The notes: a model not told the origin generated them from the letters alone. Shown: positions 42,007 through 51,476, counted from the first letter of the stretch. The stretch is 53,629 bases of DNA from CAYTAP01 sp964435775 (GCA_964435775.1 CAYTAP010000007.1:1-53629), one strand, 5' to 3'. Made by a program: numbers and translations.

Positions 42007-43428
42007 ATGGCAAGCAGGACAAAAACCGGGTCAATGATGATCGCCGCGGCGGCGGCATTTACATTTGCGCCGATGAGCGCGTTCGCACTAACAGGCATAC
42101 GCTGGGGTGCATCCACTGATGGCAATTACTCTGATGGCTCGAGTTGGACCAATAACACTAACGGTACGCACTACATCCCGGGCAGCACCGTCGACCAGAA
42201 CGACACCTATATCTGGAATGGGCATGTGGTGACTGTGAACAGCGATGTGTCGAGCAATAACAACCTGCGTTATTTCTATCTCAATGTCAGTGGGCCAACC
42301 AATCCGCCTTTACCAAATTCAATCACCGCTGGCAGCCAACTGTACGTCACGACCAACGGGAATCTGGGAGTCGGCCAGGAACTGAACGTCGGGGGTGGCG
42401 GAACCATCACCGTGGATGGCGGAACGTTGACCGGCGGTTCCTCGTCAGGCTCGAGGTTTTCCGGTAATTCGCTGGGTGATGCGACTCTGAACGTCAGCGG
42501 CGGTACGTTTAACAGCTACGATGCCTCCTTCAATGGCAACGCCGCAGGTGATTCCGTCGTGAATCTGAGCGGAACCGGCATCATCGACGCTGGAACCAAC
42601 CACTCGATCATTCTGGGCGGCAATTTCAATGGCAGCAAAACGGGCGTGCAATCCGCGACTGCCGGCCAAGGCATCGTGAATCAGACGGGCGGGTCGCTCA
42701 AGTTTTCCAACCGAGGGCTGTTCATCAGCAACGGCGCCTACAACATTTCCGCAGGCACTCTTACGACAGGTGCCAGCAGTTATGGAATACAGGTGGGCGC
42801 GCTGGCAGCCGGTAGTTTCAACATGACCGGTGGCACGGTAACCACCGGCGTAGTGCAGTTGGGCGTGGGTACCGGCGGCAACGGGTTGCTGGCGGTGAGC
42901 AATGGGACGTTAAACATTGCGGATACGATAACCATTGGCGGCGCCGTACCCGACGGCATCTTTCGCATCACAGGCAGTGCGGCCACCATTACATCAACAA
43001 AAGGAGCGGGCGCGAGCCCGCTGAAGATGAATGCCAACGGCACGCTCAATTTCCAGATCGGGTCAACGGGTGTCAGCCCGATCACCATCAATACGTCGAC
43101 GGATTACCGCAACGGCACCCTGTTGGCGGGCACGCTGGATATCGACACGATCGGTGGCTTCTCCCCGGCGGCCGGGGNNNNNNNNNNGACCTGATTCTAA
43201 ACAAAAATAACTACACTGGAACATCCGGCGGCAACTTTACCAATGGCTATGACATCACCGCCCTGCAACTGGCGGCGGCGGACGTGGGCCACTGGACGTT
43301 CGGGGTGGTCGCGGGCGTGAATGGTTACAACGTTTTTGCGCGTCACCGCAGTCCCCGAGCCCACTTCCCTTTCGCTTTTGGGCCTGGGTGGATTGCTGAT
43401 GCTGAAGCGTCGGCGGCGGGCGGTTTGA
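42007..43428 (+). CDS. PEP-CTERM beta-helix-like repeat protein, broken by gap and frameshift
   Basis: About 470 residues. A signal peptide is followed by a repeat-rich body of the autotransporter/parallel-beta-helix kind (repeating GG-T-x-TxxG-x-x-x-G turns). The C-terminus VPEPTSLSLLGLGGLLMLKRRRRAV is another PEP-CTERM. The sequence is damaged. Ten N at 43178-43187 interrupt it, and after them the body reads in another frame (starting DLILNKNNYTG). A further one-base shift near 43340 then brings the PEP-CTERM tail into frame to the TGA at 43426-43428. Probably both are assembly errors; alternatively the gene is a decaying one. The ATG at 42007 has AGGAG eight bases upstream; the ATG at 42001 is too close to it. 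Confidence 0.75.
43178..43187. other. Assembly gap (10 N)
   Basis: A ten-base N run inside the repeat-rich PEP-CTERM gene. Such a length is a common default, so the real size is unknown. Confidence 0.99.
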
Positions 43429-43524
43429 TCGGGCGGCGGACTCTCTCCCGCCTTTCTCTGTGCAATGAGGGTCGCATTTTTGATGAGGCACCCGGTGGGA
43501 TTGATTGAGCAGCGGAGGTACGAG

Positions 43525-44685
43525 ATGAGAGTGTTGTGCAAGTGCATGATGGGTTTGGCGCTGGCGCTGACGGTTTCGGCGACGGCGCGGGCGGCGGATG
43601 AGTTCGTGCTGCTGGGCGTGCATCCGGAGGCGAAGAACCAGAGCACCGCCACGGGACGCACCATCGCAACGCTCTATGGCTACAACAACATGGTCTATCC
43701 CGGCTATGGCGATTACGGCGCCAACACCGGCCCGATCGCGATTCATCCGTGGGATATCGCGGCGAACGCCTGGACGCCGGCGCCGCTTCTGATGTCGCGC
43801 ACCGAGGCGATCTACACCTACCGCGAGATCAACGGGCGGCTTTATGCGCCGGCGATCGATGCCAAAAATCTGGAGGACCACAGCTATGCCTACACGGTAG
43901 GCAACTCGAACGTGTGGCAGGACGCCCCGGGGATCGACCCACCCCGTGTGGCCGAACATGCGTTTGATATCGTCGGCTACCACGGCGACCTTTATTTAGC
44001 CAGCATGGTCCGCGGCAATACTGCGGACATTTACAAAAGCACCGACAATGGGACGACGTGGACCCGGGACCATACCGTGTACCCAAGCGCGCAGGGCGAC
44101 TTCAACCGGTTTTACGGTCTGGTCGTGTATAAAGACAAAATCTGGACGCAGGCCGAGGCGTATTACAACTATGCGCCGCTTCTTCCCGATCATTCCGAGG
44201 TGTACGACGGCACAAGCTGGACCACCGGGCCTTCGCTCAGGGTGCCCTCAGGCGGCCACGCCCCTTTTAATCACCCGATCGTTTTCGCCGATAAGGTGGT
44301 CTTCTCATGGACGACGGGGGTTGGATCGTATTTCCTGTATCAATTCGACGGGACCAACCCCGTGTCGTATCTCTTCCTATGGAATACCAGCCCGCACTGG
44401 GTGGCAGATGACAACCAGGTCTATGACTACATGAGTGATGGAACTACGCTCTGGGCGCTGACCAAGGGGCACCACATCTATACGACGACGGACCTGCTGA
44501 CCTGGACGTTCTTCGGCGATGCCCCGACAAACGCGACGAGCATCCTGGCGTACCAGGACAAGCTTTACCTCGGCACGAGCAACTCGCAGTTGATGGTATG
44601 GAGCGCGCCGGTTCCCGAACCGGCGAGCCTGTCGATGCTGGCGTTCGGGGGGTTGATGCTGTTGCATCGTCGGCGCGGTGCATGA
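43525..44685 (+). CDS. PEP-CTERM exported protein (beta-propeller-like)
   Basis: A 386-residue protein with a signal peptide (residues 1-23, ending ATARA) and a body of repeated strands with STDNGTTWTRDH and TTTDLLTWTFFG, like sialidase-type Asp-box motifs. This suggests a beta-propeller. The PEP-CTERM tail VPEPASLSMLAFGGLMLLHRRRGA is present. Asp-box propellers are found in glycosidases and carbohydrate-binding proteins, but no catalytic set is visible. GGAGG about six bases before the ATG at 43525 supports this start. It is the third PEP-CTERM protein in the row. Confidence 0.83.
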   Translation: MRVLCKCMMGLALALTVSATARAADEFVLLGVHPEAKNQSTATGRTIATLYGYNNMVYPGYGDYGANTGPIAIHPWDIAANAWTPAPLLMSRTEAIYTYREINGRLYAPAIDAKNLEDHSYAYTVGNSNVWQDAPGIDPPRVAEHAFDIVGYHGDLYLASMVRGNTADIYKSTDNGTTWTRDHTVYPSAQGDFNRFYGLVVYKDKIWTQAEAYYNYAPLLPDHSEVYDGTSWTTGPSLRVPSGGHAPFNHPIVFADKVVFSWTTGVGSYFLYQFDGTNPVSYLFLWNTSPHWVADDNQVYDYMSDGTTLWALTKGHHIYTTTDLLTWTFFGDAPTNATSILAYQDKLYLGTSNSQLMVWSAPVPEPASLSMLAFGGLMLLHRRRGA

Positions 44686-44749
44686 AGGTCGAGCTTTGTG
44701 GCTTGGCCACGCGGATCGATTCACATTCGATCAATGAGAGGAACCGACC

Positions 44750-45562
44750 ATGAGCAATCACGATCCAGTTCGATATCGGGGTTTTACGCTGGTGGAATTG
44801 CTTGTCGTCATCGGGATCATCTCGATCCTGATGGCCATTTTGCTGCCGTCCCTGCAAAAGGCGCGCGAATCGGCCAGGCGGGTTGAGTGCGCATCCAACC
44901 TTCGTCAGATCGGCATGGCGATCCAGATGTATCGCAATGACAACCGCGACCTCGGGCCGGTTGTGTATCAGCCGTGGGATTTGTTCAAGGCGGTGGCCAC
45001 GCGCAATGCGGATGGCCGCTATAAACTGGATGGCTACACGGGGCTGGGGTTGCTGTTCATCAATGGATACATCGGCGGAGCTTACAAGCCGGATGGTGTT
45101 TATGACGCGAAGTTTCAGACCGACCGGATTCTCTACTGCCCGGGGATTGAAGCCGTGGGCAGCGGAATGAGGCTGCGCGAGGCCTGGCCGGGGCGGTCAA
45201 CGCTTGATCCGGATGGGCCGCGTTGGGACCGGGAGTGCTCATATATTCTGGATCCGCCGACGCGCACGCTCGAACCGCCTCCAGCCGGCGTTGATTATGG
45301 CGAGCGGCCCAAGCAGTATGTCCGGTGGTCCCGCTATCCGCACCGGGCGATTGTCAGCGACCTGTGGCGTTTCCCGTATAGCGATGCCGCCGGCAGCAGC
45401 GTGGGCATCCTGTCCCACGGTTTCAAGTATTTCAACGTCCTGTACACCGACGGATCGGTCATCCCCTACACGGGTAATTTTCTTGATGACTGGTATAAAG
45501 CCGGCAAGACCTTGACCAGCCTCGGCAACACAATTTATGCGCAGTTTGACTTGAACTATTGA
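44750..45562 (+). CDS. Prepilin-like protein with N-terminal methylation motif
   Basis: A 270-residue type II/IV pseudopilin. The prepilin motif GFTLVELLVVIGIISILMAIL is at residues 11-31, to be cut after Gly by a prepilin peptidase and methylated on Phe. The helix that follows, ARESARRVECASNLRQIGMAIQMY, is typical of planctomycete DUF1559-like members. Near the C-terminus a His-x(8)-Asp-Gly motif (HGFKYFNVLYTDGS) matches the H-X9-DG consensus of that family. Whether it makes fibres is unknown; planctomycete genomes carry many copies. The ribosome binding site lies in GAGAGGAAC before the ATG. A terminator-like hairpin follows at 45597-45637. Confidence 0.88.
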   Translation: MSNHDPVRYRGFTLVELLVVIGIISILMAILLPSLQKARESARRVECASNLRQIGMAIQMYRNDNRDLGPVVYQPWDLFKAVATRNADGRYKLDGYTGLGLLFINGYIGGAYKPDGVYDAKFQTDRILYCPGIEAVGSGMRLREAWPGRSTLDPDGPRWDRECSYILDPPTRTLEPPPAGVDYGERPKQYVRWSRYPHRAIVSDLWRFPYSDAAGSSVGILSHGFKYFNVLYTDGSVIPYTGNFLDDWYKAGKTLTSLGNTIYAQFDLNY

Positions 45563-45596
45563 CGGCAACACACCTGTTGGATTCCAATCATCGCAC

Positions 45597-45637
45597 CGTC
45601 ATCGTTCGGGCGTTTGCCCGGCCGATGACGTTTGTTT
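45597..45637 (+). terminator. Terminator after the prepilin-like gene
   Basis: An outer 8-base arm pair (45597-45604 with 45623-45630) encloses an inner 5-base pair (45607-45611 with 45616-45620). A TTTGTTT tract follows. It ends the PEP-CTERM/pilin unit 34 bases after the stop codon. Confidence 0.8.
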
Positions 45638-45753
45638 CATGCCACACCACTGGAAAAGTGCTTGCCCGCGATATACTGCATTGAAAACGCCCCGCCAACC
45701 GATAGACGCAACGAGTCATCACCACTAACCACTGACCCACGAAAGGTTCATCC

Positions 45754-46878
45754 ATGGCTTCCGGATCATCGTCAACCCCCGCACCCATCCGCATCGGCAT
45801 CATCGGTTGCGGGCAGATTGCACAAGGCCATCTGACCACTTACCAGTCGATCCCCGGCGCCAAGGTGGTGGCGGTGGCCGATATCATTGAGGAAAAAGCC
45901 AAAACCTCCGCCGACAAATTTTCCGTACCCAACAGCTACAATTCGATGCACCCGCTGCTGGCCCGCGAGGACATTGACGCCGTGGACATCTGCCTGCACA
46001 ACAACCTGCATCGCAGCGCCACCGAGGCCGCCCTCAAGGCGGGCAAGCATGTCTATTGCGAAAAGCCGATGGCCGGTTCGTTTCGCGACGCCGCGGCCAT
46101 GATCGAGTGCGCGAAGAAGCACGGAAAGAAGCTGGCGATCCAGCTCGCCAACGTCTTCGCGGATGAAACGCGCGTGGCGAAGGAACTGATCGGCGCGGGT
46201 CGGCTTGGCGATGTGTATCATGCGCGCTCAACCGGCTACCGCAGGCGCGGGCGGCCGTTCGTCGATGGATACGGCTCGATCAACTTCGTGCAAAAGCCGA
46301 TCTCGGCCGGCGGCGCGTTGTATGACATGGGCGTCTACCACATCGCGCAGATGCTCTATCTGCTGGGCAATCCGAAGGTGGCGCGAATCACAGGCAAGAC
46401 ATATCAGAAGACCGCCATGGACGCCGGGCGGCGCAAGGAGAGCGGATACAGCGTCGAGGAGCTTGGCGTCGGCTTTGTCCGCTTTGATGGAGACTTGACG
46501 CTGGACATCATCGAGGCCTGGGCGATTGAGCTCGATGCGTTCGAGGGATCGAGCATCGTGGGATCCAAAGGGGGCATCCGCATGAATCCCTTCGGCTACT
46601 TTTCCACGGAAGGGGACTTCAGCATGAGCACGACGGTCGATTTGAAGGCCGCCCGATACCGGTGGGATGCCATCCACGGCAATGGTGCGCATTACGGATC
46701 ATCACAAGGCAATTGGATCGCCGGCTTGCAGGGTTTGGCGCCGCATTTGCCGACGGCCGAGATCGCGCTGAATACGATGCTCATTTCCGAAGGGATTTAT
46801 CTGTCGGAAAAGCTGGGGCGCGAAGTGACGGCCGCTGAGGTGGTCGAATCATCCACGTCCACGGTCATCCCCGTGTGA
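45754..46878 (+). CDS. Gfo/Idh/MocA-family oxidoreductase
   Basis: A 374-residue NAD(P)-dependent oxidoreductase. The Rossmann start IRIGIIGCGQIAQGHL, the conserved HNNLH and HVYCEKPMAGS (with the Glu-Lys-Pro hydrogen-bond motif), and the GALYDMGVYHIAQML helix with the catalytic-type His are all present. Members oxidise sugar hydroxyls, for example in inositol, glucose-fructose or amino-sugar metabolism. Together with the four TIM-barrel isomerases in the window it fits a polyol/sugar catabolism theme, but it lies after a terminator and is probably its own unit. A ribosome binding site AAAGG is present about eight bases upstream. Confidence 0.9.
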   Translation: MASGSSSTPAPIRIGIIGCGQIAQGHLTTYQSIPGAKVVAVADIIEEKAKTSADKFSVPNSYNSMHPLLAREDIDAVDICLHNNLHRSATEAALKAGKHVYCEKPMAGSFRDAAAMIECAKKHGKKLAIQLANVFADETRVAKELIGAGRLGDVYHARSTGYRRRGRPFVDGYGSINFVQKPISAGGALYDMGVYHIAQMLYLLGNPKVARITGKTYQKTAMDAGRRKESGYSVEELGVGFVRFDGDLTLDIIEAWAIELDAFEGSSIVGSKGGIRMNPFGYFSTEGDFSMSTTVDLKAARYRWDAIHGNGAHYGSSQGNWIAGLQGLAPHLPTAEIALNTMLISEGIYLSEKLGREVTAAEVVESSTSTVIPV

Positions 46879-46925
46879 TGCGGATTCAGGCTGATGCCCG
46901 CGCGCCCTCGCCTGCTCCGCCAAGA

Positions 46926-46963
46926 CCCCCTCCCCAGCCCTCCCCCGGTGTACCGGGGGAGGG
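46926..46963. repeat. Dispersed palindromic repeat, family C, copy 3 (inverted)
   Basis: 12-base arms at 46938-46949 and 46952-46963 with a two-base loop. The C-rich shoulder at 46926-46937 is the reverse complement of the shoulder that follows copies 1 and 2. It lies between convergent genes. Confidence 0.85.
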
Positions 46964-46994
46964 AGTAGGAATGAAGAGTGCGCGGGTATCAAAC

Positions 46995-48341
46995 TTATGC
47001 GCGTGGTTCAATCAACGACTTGGCGGCGGCGACCAGCGCATCGGCCGACCGCTCCGTCAGCATCGGACGGTCATAATAAAAATTGGAATCAACCGGTTCG
47101 TATCCCCCCTCGTGGTATGCGGCGGTGGTGCAGACATATCCGCCGCCGCCGTTGGCGTACGCCATTGGCCAGATGCGTTCGTTCGGGCGGGACGCGAGGA
47201 TGTCCTGGCCGATCTCGTACATGACCTCATCACTCATCGCCAGCAGCGTCAGCGCGCCGATTCGCAGCCGCTGCACGCGCGAAGTGATGCTTGTCGGATA
47301 TTGTCCCGACCTGACTTCGTTGAGTCGATTCTCCAGGAACGTCCGCTCGGCCCGGAGGATCCGCGCTTCCCATGTCGGGCGTTGCCGCTCGGCTTGCTCT
47401 TGCTGCCATTTCTGCAATGCGGCTTCGATGGTCGCCAGGCGCGCGCTCCACTGGGGATTCGGCGGCGCGGTTGGAAGGTGTGCTTCGATAAGCTCCGCTT
47501 CAAGCGCTTCGGAATCCTCCAACGGCCTGGCGTCGGCCAGTGCTTGACGGACGGCGTCGGCCATCAATGTCGCCGCCGCCTCCGCGTGCTCGGGCGCGCC
47601 CTTGAATTGCGGCAGGGGGTTGATGTCGCCGGAGCAGCCGGTGAGGTACATCGCCACGGCCCTCTCGCCGCCAGCGCGTTCAAGCAGGGCGCTTGCAATG
47701 CCGGCGATGTCTCCCGTGATTCGGTTGTCCTCCGGCGGCAGCGACACCATGTGGCAGGCATGATGAAACAGCGTCAGCATCGCCGTTCCGTTTTCATCCA
47801 GAGCCGCGAGCACGCGCACCGCGCGGTCGCACGGGCTGATGCCGTCCGCGCCGCCGCGATCCCCCCGCACGCCGGCCCGGCGATTGCCGCTGATCGCCAG
47901 CGGCGCATCACCGTACACAAGGCGCGCTGGTGCAAGATTGTCCGCCGCCGCCTTGGCGCATCGGACGATCTGGTCGTTCATCGCCGCGACATATGCAGGG
48001 GAGATTTCGCCGCACTCGTGCAGGGGAAAGACCGCCGGCGCATAGTGCGTGTGCGTGCAGGCGATGCAGATGTGCCCTGGCTCGATCCCCAGTGCCTGTG
48101 CCACGCGCTCGCGCAGGGATGTCGCATGCGCGGGCGTCAGTTCGAGGACTTCCAGCGACACGAGCGCCACTTGCCTCCCGGCGCTGCGCGCCACCATGAC
48201 CCGCGCCGAGATCGGATGCAGAACACCGCGCGCCGCGCCGCTGCGCAACACGAAACCCGACAAATACGCCCCTTGGGGCGTCGGTGACGGGATGTTCAAC
48301 CCGCCGGGGGTAATATCCACACGGGCCGCGCCGATCTGCAT
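46995..48341 (-). CDS. Neutral/alkaline ceramidase-like hydrolase
   Basis: A 448-residue protein of the neutral/alkaline non-lysosomal ceramidase N-terminal family. It has VDITPGG at the start, ACTHTHYAP (zinc-site histidine pair) and FHHACHM, with NRITGDIAGIASALLE in the second part. The family cleaves the amide bond of ceramides, but many bacterial members only share this first domain and lack the C-terminal domain, as here. No signal peptide is visible, so activity would be cytoplasmic unless unusual export is used. The RBS TGGAGG lies eight bases before the ATG. The next gene upstream ends 14 bases away, which indicates a two-gene operon with the aminotransferase. Confidence 0.83.
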   Translation of the reverse strand: MQIGAARVDITPGGLNIPSPTPQGAYLSGFVLRSGAARGVLHPISARVMVARSAGRQVALVSLEVLELTPAHATSLRERVAQALGIEPGHICIACTHTHYAPAVFPLHECGEISPAYVAAMNDQIVRCAKAAADNLAPARLVYGDAPLAISGNRRAGVRGDRGGADGISPCDRAVRVLAALDENGTAMLTLFHHACHMVSLPPEDNRITGDIAGIASALLERAGGERAVAMYLTGCSGDINPLPQFKGAPEHAEAAATLMADAVRQALADARPLEDSEALEAELIEAHLPTAPPNPQWSARLATIEAALQKWQQEQAERQRPTWEARILRAERTFLENRLNEVRSGQYPTSITSRVQRLRIGALTLLAMSDEVMYEIGQDILASRPNERIWPMAYANGGGGYVCTTAAYHEGGYEPVDSNFYYDRPMLTERSADALVAAAKSLIEPRA

Positions 48342-48355
48342 GTCGATGCCTCCAT

Positions 48356-49618
48356 TTACCGCGACGCAAACGCCCGCCGCACCTTGTCCATCGCCTCGAC
48401 GACCTGCAGCATCGACTTCTCATCCGCCAGCAGCATTTCCTGAAGCAGCCAGATTGATCGCGCGCACACGTCGTCCGTGACCGGGCATGGCAGCACACGG
48501 ATGGCGTCAGGGAATTGTTCACGGAGGTTGCGCAGGCCCCGTGCGGCCGACAACGGCTGTGTATAGCCCGCGTTGCATGGGATCCCCTCGGCGTTCAATG
48601 CCGCGACGATCTCATCGCGCCCGTGCCCGCCAAACTCCTCCGGATTCACCGTCATCGCATAGAGGTGATTGGCATGCCGCGTACACCAGGACTTATGAAT
48701 TGGCGGCTGCACGCCCTTGATCTCCCCCAGTTGTTTCGACAGCACCGTCGCCATCTTCTCCCGATGCGCGGTTTCCGCCTCCAACGTCTCCAGTCGAACG
48801 CTCAGGAGCGCCGCCACATATTCGCTTGGGCGATAGTTGAATCCCACGCGCGGATATTCCCACCGCGCTCCGCCGGGCGCGCGTCCGGCGTTCATCACCG
48901 CATGGACATACCCATCGATTTGCGCATTGTTGGTGACGACCGCGCCCCCTTCGCCGCTGGAGAGGTTTTTGCTTGATTGAAAGCTGAATGCCCCCGCGTC
49001 ACCGAGCGCGCCGACCGGCTTGCCGCGATATCGCGCGCCATGCGCCTGCGCGCAATCCTCGATGACTTTCAGCCCGTGCTTGCGGGCAATGGCGTTGATC
49101 GCATCCATGTCCGCCGGATGGCCGGCGATGTGGACCGGCACGATCGCCCGCGTTTTCCCGGGGCGAATCGCCTGCTCAATCGCCTCCGGACTGATGGTGA
49201 ATGACTCGGGATCAATATCAACCAGCGCCAGGCTCATTCGCTGTTGCAGCGCCGCGCCGGCGGTTGCCATGAATGTGTAGTTGGGGATGATCGCTTCGCC
49301 GCTGGGCCCCCAGTTTTCCAGCTCCAACGCCGCGACAAGCGCCGCCTCAATGGCGTCGGTTCCATGCGGGAGCAATCGGCAGTGCTCCGCCTGGCAGAAT
49401 CTCGCGAAGGACGTTGCGAACTCGCCGGCCCGCGTTCCGCCGACCCCCTCCACATGCGACAGGTACACGGCCTTCATCGCCGGTTCCAACTTGTCCGCCC
49501 ACTGCGCGTCGCTCACCACCGGCCACCTCGGCCAGGGGTTCCGCTTGACGTCCCGCACCGGCGTGCCTCCGTCGCGCGCCAAGTGTGACTTGCTGGATGA
49601 AACGGCCACATTGCTCAT
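48356..49618 (-). CDS. DegT/DnrJ/EryC1/StrS-family aminotransferase
   Basis: A 420-residue PLP-dependent sugar or cyclitol aminotransferase. The family marks are SHVEGVGGTRAGEFA, YTFMATAGAALQ, VPVHIAGHPADMD, EDCAQAHGARY and the Schiff-base lysine in FSFQSSKNLSSGEGG. Members transfer an amino group to keto-sugars for antibiotics or surface glycans; a few have a different role. It lies directly before the ceramidase-like gene in the same transcript, so the two may act on the same substrate class (for example an amino-cyclitol or a sphingoid-like amine), which is speculative. The ATG at 49618 has AGAGG about seven bases upstream; a longer frame to 49696 is unlikely. Confidence 0.88.
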   Translation of the reverse strand: MSNVAVSSSKSHLARDGGTPVRDVKRNPWPRWPVVSDAQWADKLEPAMKAVYLSHVEGVGGTRAGEFATSFARFCQAEHCRLLPHGTDAIEAALVAALELENWGPSGEAIIPNYTFMATAGAALQQRMSLALVDIDPESFTISPEAIEQAIRPGKTRAIVPVHIAGHPADMDAINAIARKHGLKVIEDCAQAHGARYRGKPVGALGDAGAFSFQSSKNLSSGEGGAVVTNNAQIDGYVHAVMNAGRAPGGARWEYPRVGFNYRPSEYVAALLSVRLETLEAETAHREKMATVLSKQLGEIKGVQPPIHKSWCTRHANHLYAMTVNPEEFGGHGRDEIVAALNAEGIPCNAGYTQPLSAARGLRNLREQFPDAIRVLPCPVTDDVCARSIWLLQEMLLADEKSMLQVVEAMDKVRRAFASR

Positions 49619-49736
49619 GAAGCGCCTCTGTTTCTTCGGGGTTAAGTTTACATGGTCAAGCACAAGTTCGGTGGCGTCCAAGTATACGCCAATCATAAAT
49701 CACGCCAAATGGGAAAGGGGCGTGGTGCGTATCGAA

Positions 49737-50597
49737 TCATCCTTCGCGCACGAAATGATGGAATGCGTCAGTCAGTCGCCGGGTTATGGGTCCGCGGTGG
49801 CCTTGGCCGACTGTGCGTTTGTCGATCGTCGTGACGGGCATGACTTCCGCGCCGGTTCCCGTGAGGAAGCATTCATCGGCGCAGTACAGGTCATGGCGCT
49901 GGAGGACGGTTTCCTCCGCGGGGATGCTCAACTCATTGCACAATTTGAGGATCGTCGCGCGGGTGATTCCCTCCAGCGCGCCATCCACCGGGCGGGGGGT
50001 ACGGACGCGCCCTTTGTAGACGATGAAGATATTGTCGGCCGTGCATTCGGCGACGTTGCCCATCTGATTGAGCATGACCGCTTCAGGGACGCCGGCGTCG
50101 TTGGCCTCGATCTTGGCGAGGATGTTGTTGAGATAATTGAGGCTCTTCACGCGCGGCGACAATGAGTTGGGATGCGTGCGGATGACCGATGCGGTGATCA
50201 CCGCGATGCCCGTCTCATACATCGCTTCGGGATAGACCGAGATCGAGTCGGTGATGATGAAGACCGTTGGCTTGGGACTTTTTCGCGGGTCGATGCCCAG
50301 GTCGCCGACGCCGCGGGTCACGACGGCGCGGATGTAGCAGTCGCTGAAATTATTGGCGCGGACCGTCTGTTGGATTGCCGCCGCAAATTGTTCACGCTTC
50401 AGCGGGATCGTCAGTCGGATCGATTTGGCCGAGAGATACAGGCGTTCGAGGTGGGCATCCAACTCGAAAATCCTGCCGTTGTAAGTGCGGATGCCTTCAA
50501 AGACGCCGTCGCCATAAAGCAATCCATGATCGTAGACGCTGACCTTGGCGTCAGCCTTGTCCACCAGAACTCCATCGATCCACACTTTCAATGCCAT
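49737..50597 (-). CDS. ilvE: Branched-chain amino acid aminotransferase
   Basis: A 286-residue fold-type IV PLP enzyme. YDHGLLYGDGVFEGIRTY and the lysine of SPRVKSLNYLNNILAKIEA (PLP Schiff base), plus EAVMLNQMGNVAECTADNIFIV, GITRATILKL and ECFLTGTGAEVMPV are the class-IV aminotransferase signatures. It should interconvert Val/Leu/Ile with their 2-oxo acids. The frame is open to 50654, but the ATG at 50597 has GGAG nine bases upstream and starts the conserved part. It is the single gene between the ceramidase-type operon and the lolD gene, all on the minus strand. Confidence 0.92.
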   Translation of the reverse strand: MALKVWIDGVLVDKADAKVSVYDHGLLYGDGVFEGIRTYNGRIFELDAHLERLYLSAKSIRLTIPLKREQFAAAIQQTVRANNFSDCYIRAVVTRGVGDLGIDPRKSPKPTVFIITDSISVYPEAMYETGIAVITASVIRTHPNSLSPRVKSLNYLNNILAKIEANDAGVPEAVMLNQMGNVAECTADNIFIVYKGRVRTPRPVDGALEGITRATILKLCNELSIPAEETVLQRHDLYCADECFLTGTGAEVMPVTTIDKRTVGQGHRGPITRRLTDAFHHFVREG

Positions 50598-50685
50598 TGC
50601 GAATACTCCGCGACCGGTTGCCTGTTGTCCATGACGATTTTGCCCATTGGGCATCCACTGGCAACCACACGAGCCAGCTTATCAC

Positions 50686-51426
50686 TTATCCCTGCTGACG
50701 GTCCAGCTTGCCATTGGTCAGGATCAATACGCGATCCGCTTCCCGCGCCAGCGTGCGGTCATGTGTGACCATGATGATTGTCTGATTGGCGTCCCGATGC
50801 AGTTTTTCCAATACGTCCATGATCTGCCGTCCGGTTTCGACGTCGAGGTTTCCCGTCGGTTCGTCGGCGAATAATACGCGAGGATGGTTCATCAGCGCCC
50901 TCGCGATCGCCACACGCTGGCGCTCGCCGCCGGAGAGGTTGGACGGGCGATGCTTCAAGCGATGATCAAGCCCCAGTTCCTTGAGCAGTTCGACCGCGCG
51001 CTCCCGCAGCGCTTGCTTGTGCGATCGAAACGACAGCCATGAATACTCGATCATGGACGCCAGCATCGTGTTTTCCAGTACGTTCAGTTCAGGCAGGAGA
51101 TGATAGAACTGGAAGACGAATCCAAAATGCGTGTTTCTCAGGTGGCTTCGAGCGGCCGATGACAGCGACGCGAGACTCTTGCCTTCATATTCGATTTCCC
51201 CCTTGTCCGGCGTGTCCAGCGCGCCCATCAGGTGCAAAAGCGTTGATTTGCCGGAGCCCGATCGCCCTTCGATGGCGATGAACTCGCCGGTCTTGACGGA
51301 CAGGTCCACCCCCTTGAGCACCTCGACGCCGCTGTCCCCCATGCGGAAGGTCTTGTGAACTCCGGAGGCGCGCAGGATCGTCGTCTGCGATGTCGATGCG
51401 GAGGTTGGTGACGCCAGTCGGGTCAT
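50686..51426 (-). CDS. lolD: Lipoprotein-releasing ABC transporter ATP-binding protein
   Basis: A 246-residue ABC ATPase. It has Walker A GRSGSGKST, the Q-loop in FGFVFQFYHLLPEL (the LLPEL form is typical of LolD/MacB), the signature LSGGERQ, Walker B VLFADEPTGNLD and the H-loop VTHD. It is expected to power the release of outer-membrane lipoproteins together with LolC/E. AGGATG lies about seven bases before the ATG. The partner permease gene lies upstream on the same strand, 165 bases away across a heptad-repeat hairpin. Confidence 0.92.
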   Translation of the reverse strand: MTRLASPTSASTSQTTILRASGVHKTFRMGDSGVEVLKGVDLSVKTGEFIAIEGRSGSGKSTLLHLMGALDTPDKGEIEYEGKSLASLSSAARSHLRNTHFGFVFQFYHLLPELNVLENTMLASMIEYSWLSFRSHKQALRERAVELLKELGLDHRLKHRPSNLSGGERQRVAIARALMNHPRVLFADEPTGNLDVETGRQIMDVLEKLHRDANQTIIMVTHDRTLAREADRVLILTNGKLDRQQG

Positions 51427-51476
51427 GGGGTCATCCTAGCACAATGGATAAGGATGAAGTAGGAAGGAAGAGATCA

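Noticed and set aside
46875..48287. A 470-codon forward open frame opposite the ceramidase-like gene
   Set aside because: It has no recognisable domain, is rich in Arg and Pro as expected from the antisense of GC-rich coding DNA, and the minus-strand gene has clear motifs.
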